From Streptomyces bambusae (GTDB lineage Bacteria > Actinomycetota > Actinomycetes > Streptomycetales > Streptomycetaceae), in assembly GCF_020532645.1 (NCBI RefSeq), contig NZ_JAJAUZ010000003.1, positions 186,001 to 250,000 of the forward strand: 64,000 nt of DNA, written 5' to 3'. Shown piece by piece: positions 32,769 to 42,100 of this stretch. Within the stretch, counting starts at the first letter, position 1. Each line of letters opens with the position of its first letter. Below the pieces are notes generated by a model. It saw nothing but the letters and a program-made list of their open reading frames with translations, ran no database searches and was not told the DNA's origin. The translations under genes were made by a program, and so were the position numbers.

Positions 32769-33776
32769 ATGGCCAAGGAGCCGAAAGCGCCGGCAGCCGT
32801 CACCAGCGCGGACGTCGCGCGCCTGGCGGGGGTCTCCCGGGCGACGGTGTCCTTCGTCCTCAACAACACGCAGGCGCACCGGGTCAGCGACGCCACGCGC
32901 GCCCGCGTCCTGGACGCGGCCCGGCAACTGGACTACGTACCGCACGCGGCCGCCCGGTCGCTGCGGGCCGGCCGCAGCAACCTCGTCCTCGTCCCGGCGT
33001 CCGTCTCCGCCGCCGGGCGGCTGGTCAGCGCCTGGGTCGACGACCTGGAGAGCGAGCTGGAGCGGCACGGGTACGTGCTCGTCCTGCACGCCGGACGCTT
33101 CCCCGACCCGGTGCGCGCCGCCCGGGCCTGGGCCGAGCTGCGCCCGGCCGCCGTGGTGGCCCTGGACGGGGACGGCCTGACCGGCCAGGCGGTGGAGGTG
33201 CTGGGCCGGGCCGGGGTGCGCGGTGTCATCGCGTTCGGCTCGCGGGAGGTGGCCGGTGCGCACCTGGTCGGCCTCGACCAGACGCGCGTCGGTGCGCTCG
33301 CAGCCGAGCACCTGGTCGCCCGCGGCCGGCGCACCCTCGGGGTGGTCATGCCGCAGGAGCGCGGCCTGGCCACCTTCGCCCGGCCGAGGCTGGCCGGAGC
33401 CCAGGGCGTCGCCGCCCGCAGCACCGCCACGGTCACCCCGGTGGAGCTGTCGTACAGCCTTGAGTCGGCCGCCGAACTGGCCGGGCGGTGGCGGGAGTCG
33501 GGGCTGGACGGAGTGTTCGCCTACAACGACGAGTACGCGGCGCTGCTCATGCACGCCCTGCGCGGCGCGGGCCTCGCGGTCCCGGAGGACGTCGCCGTCG
33601 TGGGGTGTGACGACCTGGTCCTGTCGGGCATGCAGCAGCCGCCGTTGACGTCCGTACGGCTGGACCTGCCGACGCCGGCGGAGGTGGCGGATGCCCTGCA
33701 CGAGCTGGTGGACGGCGGTACGGCACCGCAAGTGCGCGGTGTGACGCCGGTTCTGGTGCAGCGTCAGTCCTCCTGA
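32769..33776 (+). CDS. LacI-family transcriptional regulator, 335 aa
   Basis: N-terminal LacI HTH and hinge: TSADVARLAGVSRATVSFVLNNTQAHRVSDATRARVLDAARQLDYVPHAAARSLRAGR (residues 11-69). The periplasmic-binding-like effector domain follows (LVLVPASVSAAGR to GCDDLVLSGMQQPPLTSVR). Length is normal. It sits between two transcription units that each carry the TTACACGTGTAA palindrome, so it likely represses both. Confidence 0.92.
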   Translation: MAKEPKAPAAVTSADVARLAGVSRATVSFVLNNTQAHRVSDATRARVLDAARQLDYVPHAAARSLRAGRSNLVLVPASVSAAGRLVSAWVDDLESELERHGYVLVLHAGRFPDPVRAARAWAELRPAAVVALDGDGLTGQAVEVLGRAGVRGVIAFGSREVAGAHLVGLDQTRVGALAAEHLVARGRRTLGVVMPQERGLATFARPRLAGAQGVAARSTATVTPVELSYSLESAAELAGRWRESGLDGVFAYNDEYAALLMHALRGAGLAVPEDVAVVGCDDLVLSGMQQPPLTSVRLDLPTPAEVADALHELVDGGTAPQVRGVTPVLVQRQSS

Positions 33777-33813
33777 ACCGACGGGTGGTTGACCTCCGGG
33801 GCCACTCGGTGGA

Positions 33814-33843
33814 GCGGGGCGCCGCCGGTGCGCGGTGCCCCGC
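33814..33843. terminator. Hairpin between convergent genes
   Basis: GCGGGGC (33814-33820) and GCCCCGC (33837-33843) form a 7-bp stem between the LacI gene and the convergent esterase gene. Confidence 0.4.
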
Positions 33844-33859
33844 TGCCGTGCTTCCGCCG

Positions 33860-34819
33860 TCAGGCCCCCAGGTGGCGGGCGAGGAACGCGACGCTCCCGG
33901 TGACGATCGGCGTCACGTCGGGGGCGCCGAGGAAGATGTGGTCGGCACCGTCCACCGGCTGGAGGGTGACGTCGCCGCCGGCCTTCCGGAGGGCCGCGGC
34001 GAGCACCTCGCTCTGGCGGTACGGGAGCAGCCGGTCGGCCGTCCCGTGGACCAGCAGGAACGGGGGCGGGGTCGGGCCGTCGGCGTAGGTGACGGGACTG
34101 GCGGCGCGGGCCAGCTCCGTCCGCTGCTCCGGGGTGCCGCCGAGCAGGGCGTCGTACGGGTCGGGGAACGGGGTGCCGTCCGGGGCGGGCGGCATCGGCA
34201 GCGGCCGGGCGAGGAGGGCGCAGAGGTCCGTGGCCGGGTACCAGGCGACGACCGCCTGTACGGAGCTGTCCTCGCCGCGGACGCCCACCGCGCCTTCGAG
34301 CGGTGCGGAGTCCCGGACCAGCCCGGCCAGTGAGACCAGGTGTCCGCCCGCGGACTCGCCCATGACACCGATCCGGTCCGGGTCGATGCCGAGTTCGCCG
34401 GCGAACCGGCGGACGTACCGGATGGCGGCCTTCACGTCGTGCAGCTGCGCCGGGAACGGTGCTTCGAGGCTGTGCCGGTAGTCGACGGTGACGAGCGCGA
34501 GCCCGGCGTCCAGGACGGCGCCGTGCAGCAGCTCGACGGGTACGGTCGGCGGCGGGAACCGCCGGTCCCCCTCCAGCCAGCCGCCCCCGTGGATCCACAC
34601 CACGGCGGGCACCGGCTCCGCGGCCGCCGGGACCTGTGCGTCGAGCAGGCACGGCCGGTACCCGAGCGTGCTCGCGTACGTCAGCCCGTCGAAGCGCCGC
34701 ACGCCGTCCTGCCCGATCCGCGGTGCGCCCGGAACCCGGAACGGCGGCGGGGGCCAGGCCGCCGGGTCGGGGGCGCCGGCCGGCCTGCCGACGGGGGCCG
34801 TGGGGGTCGCATGCGTCAT
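33860..34819 (-). CDS. HSL-type alpha/beta hydrolase (esterase), 319 aa
   Basis: Carboxylesterase of the hormone-sensitive-lipase group: oxyanion motif WIHGGGWLEGD (about residues 73-83), nucleophile elbow GVMGESAGGHLV (about 150-160), and a C-terminal VDGADHIFLG supplying Asp/His. It probably cleaves an acylated sugar or small ester. Start ATG 34819. The 16-bp palindrome TGTTACACGTGTAACA lies 68 bp upstream, placing it in the LacI regulon with the MFS and SurE genes. Confidence 0.88.
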   Translation of the reverse strand: MTHATPTAPVGRPAGAPDPAAWPPPPFRVPGAPRIGQDGVRRFDGLTYASTLGYRPCLLDAQVPAAAEPVPAVVWIHGGGWLEGDRRFPPPTVPVELLHGAVLDAGLALVTVDYRHSLEAPFPAQLHDVKAAIRYVRRFAGELGIDPDRIGVMGESAGGHLVSLAGLVRDSAPLEGAVGVRGEDSSVQAVVAWYPATDLCALLARPLPMPPAPDGTPFPDPYDALLGGTPEQRTELARAASPVTYADGPTPPPFLLVHGTADRLLPYRQSEVLAAALRKAGGDVTLQPVDGADHIFLGAPDVTPIVTGSVAFLARHLGA

Positions 34820-34886
34820 GTCCGCCTCTTCTCGTGGTGGAGCGCACCGGGTCGGGCTGCCGCCCGGTGGCGGCCCGGAACTGTGC

Positions 34887-34902
34887 TGTTACACGTGTAA
34901 CA
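34887..34902. promoter_or_regulatory. LacI-family operator 2 (TGTTACACGTGTAACA)
   Basis: Perfect 16-bp palindrome containing the same TTACACGTGTAA core as operator 1, upstream of the esterase gene on the minus strand. Confidence 0.8.
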
Positions 34903-34951
34903 CGTCCGGGTGGGCGCAGTAAATCCCTCGTGCCCCCACCGACGCGGCGTG

Positions 34952-35341
34952 TCAGGGCAGGTGGGACAGGAGGAGGGTGGTGACGGCGGCGGGGGTGCGG
35001 AGGGGCAGGTAGTGGTCGGCGTGCGGGATCGTGTGGCCGCAGGCGCCGGGGATGGCGCCGGTCAGGCGGTGGGCGATCGCCGAGATTTCCGGGCGGTCGT
35101 GGGTGCCGTGGAGGACCAGGGTGGGGGCGGTGATCTCGGCGAGATGGGGTTCGGCGTCGCGGGGCGGGGGCAGCACGCAGTGCCGTTCGTTGGCGAGGCG
35201 CTGCTCGGCGTTCTCCGTGACCATCGTTTCGATGAGGTCGCCGCCGGGGGCGGTGCGTCCCAGGGCGGCCCAGACGGTCAGTTCCAGTTCGGCCAGGGTG
35301 GCCGTGTCGCGCTGCCGGCGGGCGGTGGCGTCGGCCGTCAA
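34952..35341 (-). pseudogene. Alpha/beta hydrolase, C-terminal remnant
   Basis: Only the last about 125 residues of a hydrolase remain: LAEITAPTLVLHGTHDRPEI (strand with catalytic Asp) and ACGHTIPHADHYLPL (catalytic His). The nucleophile elbow and oxyanion hole are absent, and the frame starts at a TTG directly after unrelated sequence. It cannot be catalytic; read as a truncated copy. Confidence 0.7.
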
Positions 35342-35575
35342 CTCGGAGCTGTCCGGCCAGACATGACAGCTGACAGGACTTCGCGCGCGGGCGTGCCGGA
35401 TAGGTCGCGGGTGTCGGCTGTCATGCGGTGATCATTCCAGAGCATTCGGCCGGGAAACCGTCACCCCTCGGGCCCGACGAGCCGGCGCAGGAGCGCGGCG
35501 TTCGGGGCCGGCCGGTACGCGGCGCGGCAGCGGTCGGCGGCGCCGTCCGGGATGGGCGGATGAAGCGGCCTGGCC

Positions 35576-36814
35576 TCAACTCCGCTGTGCGAGGCGGTGC
35601 TTGAGGTTGACCGTCGAGGCTCTGGTGACGGCTGCCGGGTTCAGGAAGCGGAGGGGGCCTATGAAGCGGCCGGCGAAGCGGTGCATGTGGCGGGCCAGGG
35701 CGGCGTCGCGGGTGGCCGCGGAGAACATCAGCTGTTCCATGCGGTTGAACGGGCGGGCACGCGCGAAGTCGACCGCGATGTGCTGGTGGGGGAGAAGGGT
35801 GCGCTGGTGCCGGCGGGCGTACGCCTTGAGGGCCTTGTCGAGGTCGCCCCGGCCGGTCGCGGCCGGGGCGACCGCCTCGGCCAGCCACTGCGCGGTCTGC
35901 AGGGCCCAGCCGCAGCCGACGCCCCACAGCGGGTCTCCGGTGAGGGCGAGGCCCGGCGCGGTCGGCTTGCGGCTGTGGAACGGGTAGTCGACGAACCCGG
36001 TGATCTTCGTGACCTGTTCGGCGGAGTCGATGTCCGGTGCCTCGGGCAGGGCGCGGACGAAGGAGAAGAAGCTGCCCTCCAGGTCCTCCCGGAAGGCGGG
36101 CAGCCGCTCCTTGCCCGGGACGACGCCGATGACCGTCACCCCGTCGTCGTTCGGGAACGCGTACCCCATGTCCGGCTCCAGGAACCAGGTGTGGGTGAGG
36201 TCGCCGGGCAGCGGCAGCCCGCGGAAGTGCGCGAGGTACGCGAACCGGCTGTTCTCGTGCGTCCGGCCGGGCACCCCGGCGTACTTCGCCACCGGCGAGT
36301 CCCGCCCGTCGGCGCCCACCACCAGGCGGGCCCGGATCTCCCGTTCCCCCTGTGGGGTCGACGCGCGCACCCCCACCGTACGGCCGGCTTCGCGGAGCAG
36401 CCCGGTCACCCGGTGCCCGAGGAGCAGGTCGACGCCGGCGGTCTCCGCCGCCCGGGACCGGATCATCGGGTCGAGGACGCTGCGGCGGATGTTGAGCGCC
36501 CAAGGGAGTTCGGGTCCCGTGGGCTCGGCCTTCGGCTCGATCCAGCCCCAACGGGTGTACCAGCGGGATCCGTTGCGGACCACCCCGGCCGCCTCGAGGG
36601 CCGGGCCGAGCCCGAGTTCGACGAGCACCGGGTAGGCGCTGGGCTGGACGGAGTGGGTGCACAGCACCTTGTACGCGTCGGGGTCCGAGCGGCGTTCCAG
36701 CAGTGCGACGCGGACGCCCCGCCGGGCCAGCAGCGTGGCCGCGGCACTCCCGGCGAGACTGGCTCCGCTGATGACGACGTCGTAGTCGTATCCCGCGCTC
36801 TGAGGGCCGGTCAT
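35576..36814 (-). CDS. FAD-dependent oxidoreductase (GGR/monooxygenase type), 412 aa
   Basis: Class A flavoprotein. Dinucleotide-binding DYDVVISGASLAGSAAATLLARRGVRVALLER (residues 9-40) and the FAD-ribose motif LALTGDPLWGVGCGWALQTA (about 285-304) with VVGADGRDSPVAKYAG (about 160) in order. This arrangement is shared by geranylgeranyl reductases and aromatic monooxygenases; DPLWGVGCGWALQ is seen in many Streptomyces tailoring enzymes. The substrate is unknown. ATG 36814, GGGAG 10 nt upstream; monocistronic, with a 560-bp region before it. Confidence 0.86.
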   Translation of the reverse strand: MTGPQSAGYDYDVVISGASLAGSAAATLLARRGVRVALLERRSDPDAYKVLCTHSVQPSAYPVLVELGLGPALEAAGVVRNGSRWYTRWGWIEPKAEPTGPELPWALNIRRSVLDPMIRSRAAETAGVDLLLGHRVTGLLREAGRTVGVRASTPQGEREIRARLVVGADGRDSPVAKYAGVPGRTHENSRFAYLAHFRGLPLPGDLTHTWFLEPDMGYAFPNDDGVTVIGVVPGKERLPAFREDLEGSFFSFVRALPEAPDIDSAEQVTKITGFVDYPFHSRKPTAPGLALTGDPLWGVGCGWALQTAQWLAEAVAPAATGRGDLDKALKAYARRHQRTLLPHQHIAVDFARARPFNRMEQLMFSAATRDAALARHMHRFAGRFIGPLRFLNPAAVTRASTVNLKHRLAQRS

Positions 36815-37254
36815 GCGCTCAGCGCTCCCTTCGGGGTCGGGTGCCGTTCGGGGACTGGTGCGGTTCGGTGCCGTTACCGGCAGGTACATGATCAGTGGTC
36901 GAGGGGCGTCGGTCCAGAGGAGGCGCAGCCTCCGGGAAAGTGGAACTTACGCTTCGACGAGGTTCCAGCCAGTGTCCTCCCCTTCGCCGGAGACTCCGTT
37001 CGCGACGCCAACTCCCTGTGCAATCTGCTTGGTTGCCATGCGTCGATCACACCGCAACACCCCATCCGTCCGCCAATCGTTTTCCGGGCCGGGCGCCGCC
37101 GCGCCCCCGGTGGGCACCTGTGTGTCACCAGGAATGACGTCCTTTTCGTGCGCCGTTCACACGGCCGTGACCTGCGTATTTCATACAGAGATATGGACCA
37201 ATCAGGTCTCGCCATTCCCGTGTCCGATTCCGTCCGTTGGCCGCTTCTTCGGCG

Positions 37255-37270
37255 AGTGGTCTATACCTGT
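37255..37270. promoter_or_regulatory. DasR-like operator (dre), AGTGGTCTATACCTGT
   Basis: Fits the GntR/DasR element (TGGTCTAGACCA core) at 10 of 12 core bases. TATACC within it also looks like a -10 hexamer, so repressor binding would cover the promoter of the GT2 gene. Confidence 0.5.
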
Positions 37271-37291
37271 GGCGGTACCGTGGAGACGTCT

Positions 37292-37359
37292 GCACAGGCA
37301 CGCACAGACCGGCGTGCACAGGCACGCACGCACCGGCGTGCACAGGCACGCACACACAG
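37292..37359. repeat. 24-bp tandem repeat in 5' leader of GT2 gene
   Basis: Two near-identical 24-bp units (37292-37315, 37316-37339; one mismatch) and a partial third to 37359, made of GCACAGGCACGCAC and a CCGGCGT tail. It ends about 10 bp before the GGGGGG ribosome site. Confidence 0.9.
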
Positions 37360-37374
37360 CTCGTGGGGGGCTTC

Positions 37375-39102
37375 ATGACCGTGCACCACCTTCCGCAACC
37401 TCCGTCCGACGAAGAGCTCTACTGGTACTTCGGCCCGCAACGACGCTGGGTCCTCGTCGGTACCTCGCTCGCCTTCGTGTTCACGGCGGCCACCATGTTC
37501 ACCTTCGCCCTGCGCACACCCGCGCTCTGGGCCTTCCTCGCCGTCCTCGGGCTCAACGTCGTCGCCCTCGTCCTGTCCTCCGTCAACAGCCTGCGCCAGC
37601 GCCGCCTGACCCGGCAGTCCCACGAGGTCCTCGTCCACGCCTGGCAGCCCGCCGAGGCGCCGAGCGTCGACCTCTACCTGCCGACCTGCGGCGAACCCCT
37701 CCCGGTCCTCGCCAACGCCTACCGCGCCGCCGCCGCCGTCGTCTGGCCCGGTGAACTGACCGTGTGGGTCCTCGACGACGCCGACCGGCCCGAAGTCGCC
37801 GCACTGGCACGCTCGTTCGGCTACGAGTACGTCGTACGGCCGGACCGCGGCCACCTGAAGAAGGCCGGCAACCTCAACCACGCGCTCACCCTCAGCAGCG
37901 CCGAACTCATCGCCATCCTGGACGCCGACTTCGCGCCCAGGCCGGACTTCCTGCACCACCTCGTGCCCTACCTCGCCGACCCCGGCGTCGGCATCGTGCA
38001 GAGCCCGCAGTGCTTCGACACCGACGAGACCATGGGCTGGATCCAACGCGCCGCGGGCGCCGCCCAGGAGTGGTTCTTCCGCTGGATCCAGCCGTCCCGC
38101 GACGCCAGCGACGCGGCCATCTGCTGCGGCAGCAACGCCGTCTACCGGCGCAGCGCCATCGACGCCGCCGGCGGCTTCGCCCGGCTCGACCACAGCGAGG
38201 ACCTGTACACCGGACTCGCCCTGCACGCCCAGGGGTTCCGCACCCTCTACGTCCCCGTCCTCGTCGCCAAGGGCACCTCGCCCGACGAGGTCACAGCCTT
38301 CGTCAACCAGCAGTACCGGTGGGCCATGGGCAACCTCCACCTCATCGGCACCCCCGTGCTCCGGCAGATGAGGGCACCCTGGCGGATGCGCCTGTGCTTC
38401 TACGAGGGCATCGTCGGCTACCTCACCACCGCCGTGAACACCTTCGCCGCCCCGCTGCCGCCGCTCGTGATGATGTTCTGGTACCCGGACGACATCCGCC
38501 CCTGGCACGTCCTGCCGCTCCTCGCCCCGCTGTGGCTGTGGCACGTGCTGCTGCCCCGGATCAGCCGGACCCGCTGGCGGGTCGAGGTGATCCGCGCCAA
38601 CGTCCTGACCAGCGTCGCCGCCGCGACCGCATTCCTGCACACCCTCCGCGGCCACAGCGCCGCCTGGGTGCCCACCGGTGTCCGCGGCAAGAACGCCCGG
38701 GGCGGCATGGCCCGCCGCGTCGTCGGCGCCTCCCTGCTGTGGCTCGTCGTCTCCAACGGCGCCGCGGCCGCGGGCCTCGCCCTCGCCGTCGCACGCAACG
38801 GCTGGGAACCCAACTGGGGTCTGCTGCTCTACCTCCTGGTGCAGTGCCAGATCAACGTCCCGCTCATCCGGGACCTGGCCGCCGAGCTGCGCCCGGCCGG
38901 CGCGGCACCCACCGGGCGGACCGCCCGGCTGGCACGGACCCTCGCACGGGCCTGGACCGCCCGGATGCCCGCGGTCCTGCGCACCCGTACGGGGATGCTG
39001 CCGCGCCGCTGGCCCGAGACCGTCGCCGCGTCCGCCGTCCTCCTGCTCACCGGGCTCCTGGCCTCCGGATGGGTCAACCCGATGCTCCCGTGGCGGAGTT
39101 GA
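37375..39102 (+). CDS. Processive GT2 glycosyltransferase (cellulose-synthase-like)
   Basis: Membrane beta-glycan synthase of family GT2. N-terminal helices at about 24-68; then the catalytic domain with VLDDADRP (D134-D135), DADFAP (D183, D185), HSEDLYTG (E275-D276, the TED-equivalent base) and QQYRW (Q312-W316). More helices follow (LCFYEGIVGYLTTAVNTFAAPLPPL onward). There is no PilZ domain, so no direct c-di-GMP control. The family makes cellulose, chitin-like or PNAG-type polymers; the DasR-like site favours an aminosugar polymer (inference). Start ATG 37375 behind GGGGGG. The next gene starts 95 bp downstream on the same strand. Confidence 0.9.
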   Translation: MTVHHLPQPPSDEELYWYFGPQRRWVLVGTSLAFVFTAATMFTFALRTPALWAFLAVLGLNVVALVLSSVNSLRQRRLTRQSHEVLVHAWQPAEAPSVDLYLPTCGEPLPVLANAYRAAAAVVWPGELTVWVLDDADRPEVAALARSFGYEYVVRPDRGHLKKAGNLNHALTLSSAELIAILDADFAPRPDFLHHLVPYLADPGVGIVQSPQCFDTDETMGWIQRAAGAAQEWFFRWIQPSRDASDAAICCGSNAVYRRSAIDAAGGFARLDHSEDLYTGLALHAQGFRTLYVPVLVAKGTSPDEVTAFVNQQYRWAMGNLHLIGTPVLRQMRAPWRMRLCFYEGIVGYLTTAVNTFAAPLPPLVMMFWYPDDIRPWHVLPLLAPLWLWHVLLPRISRTRWRVEVIRANVLTSVAAATAFLHTLRGHSAAWVPTGVRGKNARGGMARRVVGASLLWLVVSNGAAAAGLALAVARNGWEPNWGLLLYLLVQCQINVPLIRDLAAELRPAGAAPTGRTARLARTLARAWTARMPAVLRTRTGMLPRRWPETVAASAVLLLTGLLASGWVNPMLPWRS

Positions 39103-39197
39103 CGCCGCACCGCGCCACCGCCACAGCAGGCGAGCCAGGCGACCCTGCCGACTCTGCCGACCCCGTCACCCCAGCCTCACCGAAAGGCCCGACCACC

Positions 39198-42100
39198 ATG
39201 GCTTCCCCCGTGGCACCCGGCGCCCGCGGCCCCGCGTCCGCGCCACCCGACACCTCCGCGCCGCCCGTACCCGCCGGCCCCACCTCCGCCGCCGCCGAGT
39301 CCGGCCCCAGCCCGCACCGCTCCGCCTTCCGCCCCGACATCGAGGGCCTGCGCGCCGCCGCGGTCCTCGCCGTGCTCGCCTTCCACGCCGAACTCCCGGG
39401 CTTCACCGGCGGGTTCGTCGGAGTCGACGTCTTCTTCGTCATCTCCGGCTATCTCATCACCGGTCTCCTCGTCCGCGAGGCCATCACCACCGGCCGGATC
39501 CGGCTCGGCGACTTCTTCTCCCGCCGGGCCCGGCGCCTGCTCCCCTCCGCCGCGGTGGTGCTCGCCGTGGTCGCCGCCGCCGGTGCCTGGCTGACCGTCC
39601 CGCTCCAGCGCACCGATCTGGAACGCGACGTCCTGGCCGCGGCCGTCTCCGCCGCCAACTGGCGGTTCGTCGCCCAGCAGACCGACTACCTCGCCGCCGG
39701 ACACGCCCAGAGCCCGCTGCTGCACTTCTGGTCCCTGGCGGTCGAGGAGCAGTTCTACCTGTTCTGGGGCCCGCTCCTGGCCCTCCTGGTCCTCGTCTTC
39801 GGCACCGCGCGGGCCGCCCGCCGCGGCCGCGCCGTCCGGCTGCTCGTCGCCCCGGCCGCCGCCCTCCTGGTGGCCGCCTCCTTCGTGCTCTCCCTGCACT
39901 GGACCGACAGCTCCGCCTCGCTCGCCTACCTCGGAACCCCGTCCCGCGTCTGGCAGTTCGGCATCGGCGCCCTCCTGGCCCTGCTGCCCTGGCACCTGAT
40001 GCGCGGCCCGCGCCCACTGCGGCTGCTGTGCGGCTGGGCCGGCGCAGCCGCGATCGCCTGGTGCGTGACCACGTACGACTCGGGCACCCCGTACCCGGGC
40101 TGGGCGGCTCTCGTGCCCACCCTCGGGGCCGCCGCCGTGATCCTCGCGGCCATCCCCGGGCGCGGCGAGCGCTACACCGAGGAGCCGTTCGGCGTCGGCC
40201 GGATCCTGGCCCGCCGGGCGCCGCGCGCGCTCGGCCGGCTGTCGTACAACCTCTACCTGTGGCACTGGCCCGTCCTGGTGCTGGCCGGGGCCCGGCTCGG
40301 CGGCAGCCTAGGCTGGCCCGCCAAGACCGCGCTGACGCTGGCCGCCGTACTGCCCGCGTACGCCACCATGCGCTGGGTCGAGCGGCCGCTGCGCCGCAGC
40401 CGGACCGTGTCCGTGCACCCGCGGCGCGGGCTGGCGGTCGGCGTCTCCGCCATCGTGTTCCCGGTCGTGCTGGCGCTGGTCGTGGGCAGTACGACGGTCC
40501 GCCTGCTCGGTCCGGCCGACCCGGTCGACCCCGCCGGGCTGCCGCCGGGCGCCGCCGCCGGGCCCGCGCTGCTCGCCCGTACCCCCGGCGTGCCGGTCGC
40601 GGACGGGCCGGTCGTGCCCGGGCCCGCGCAGGCCCGCAAGGACTTCCCGCCGGACGCCGGCTGCCAGGTCGCGCCGGCCGTCACCCGCAGCCCGGAGTGC
40701 CTCTTCGGCGCCACGGACAGCCCCGACCGGATCGTGCTGCTCGGCGACTCGCACGCCGGCCAGTGGTTCTCGCCGATGCTCGCGCTGGCCGCCCGCCGCG
40801 GCTGGGCGCTCCAGGAACTCGTCAAGCAGGGCTGCCCGTTGCCGCAGGTCGCGGTGCACAACCCGCAGCTCGGCCGCGGCTACCGGGAGTGCGACACCTG
40901 GCGCGCCGACACCCTGGAGCGGCTGCGCCGCCAGCCCCGCCCCAAGCTGATCGTCATCGGCTCGCTCAACCGCTACACCGCCGATCCGCAGCGCCTGCTG
41001 GCCGGCTGGGAGAAGACGCTGGCGCCGCTGCGCGCCCTCGGAGCCCCGATCGTCTACATCGAGGACACCCCCGTCCCCGGCACCGACATCCCGGCGTGCG
41101 TCTCCGGCAGCCCGGACTCCCCGGCCGACTGCGCCTTCAGCCGTACGGACTCCCGCCAGCCCGACCCGCTGGCCCGCCGGATCGCGGCCGGCGCACTGCC
41201 CGGCGTACGCAGCATCAGCGTCAACCCGGTGCTCTGCCCGGGCACCGGACCCACCTGCCCGGCCGTCGTGGACCGCATCCTGCTCTACCGCGACGACGCC
41301 CACCTCACCAACGCGGCGGCCGTCGTCCTCACCCCGCGGCTGGAACGCCTCCTGACCGAATCGGGCGCGCTGCCGCCGACGGGAGGCGCCACGACCCGCC
41401 CCGGCCCCGACGGCTGGACCCGGCTGCTGCGCGACGACTTCGACGGCCCCGCCGGCAGCCCGCCGTCGCCCGCGAACTGGATACACGACACCGGCACCTG
41501 CTACCCCGGCTGCCCGGCACCGCAGTGGGGCACCGGCGAGATCGAGACGATGACCGACTCCACGGACAACGTCCGCCTCGACGGCAAGGGCGTCCTGGAG
41601 ATCGTCCCCACCCGCACCGGCGGCCGCTGGAGCTCGGGCCGCATCGAGACCCGGCGCGCGGACTTCGCGGCGCCGCCCGGCGGCGTGCTGCGCATCGAGG
41701 CCTCGCTCGCCCTGCCGGACGTCACCGGGGCGAAGGCGGCCGGCTACTGGCCGGCGTTCTGGACCCTCGGCGCCCCGCTCCGCGACGGCTACACCGGCTG
41801 GCCCGCCATCGGCGAGCTGGACGTCATGGAATCCGTCAACGGCCGCGACACCGTCTTCGCCACCATGCACTGCGGCACCCCCGACGGCGGCCCCTGCCGC
41901 GAACCCGCCGGCCTCAGCTCCGGCCCCCGGCCCTGCCCGGACTGCCGCACGTCGTTCCACACGTACGCCGTCGAAGTCGACCGCACGCCCGGCGCCGAGG
42001 AGGTCCGCTGGTACCTGGACGGCCGGGTCCACCACCGGGTGCGCGCCGGGCAGATGCCCGCCGAGACCTGGCGGCAGGCCGTCGACCACGGCCTCTTCCT

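Larger units (their letters stand above)
36815..37374. other. 560-bp control region of FAD gene and GT2 locus
   Basis: No gene is seen in either strand; GC is lower than average between about 36980 and 37200. It holds a DasR-like palindrome at 37255-37270 and a 24-bp tandem repeat at 37292-37359 directly before the GT2 ribosome site. Confidence 0.6.

Noticed and set aside
35421..35575. Possible short gene end downstream of the FAD oxidoreductase
   Set aside because: One minus frame reads plausible residues (AADRCRAAYRPAPNAALLRR) to a stop but has no start or recognisable domain; too weak to list.
37292..37359. CRISPR-like array
   Set aside because: Units are head-to-tail without unique spacers and no cas genes are nearby.
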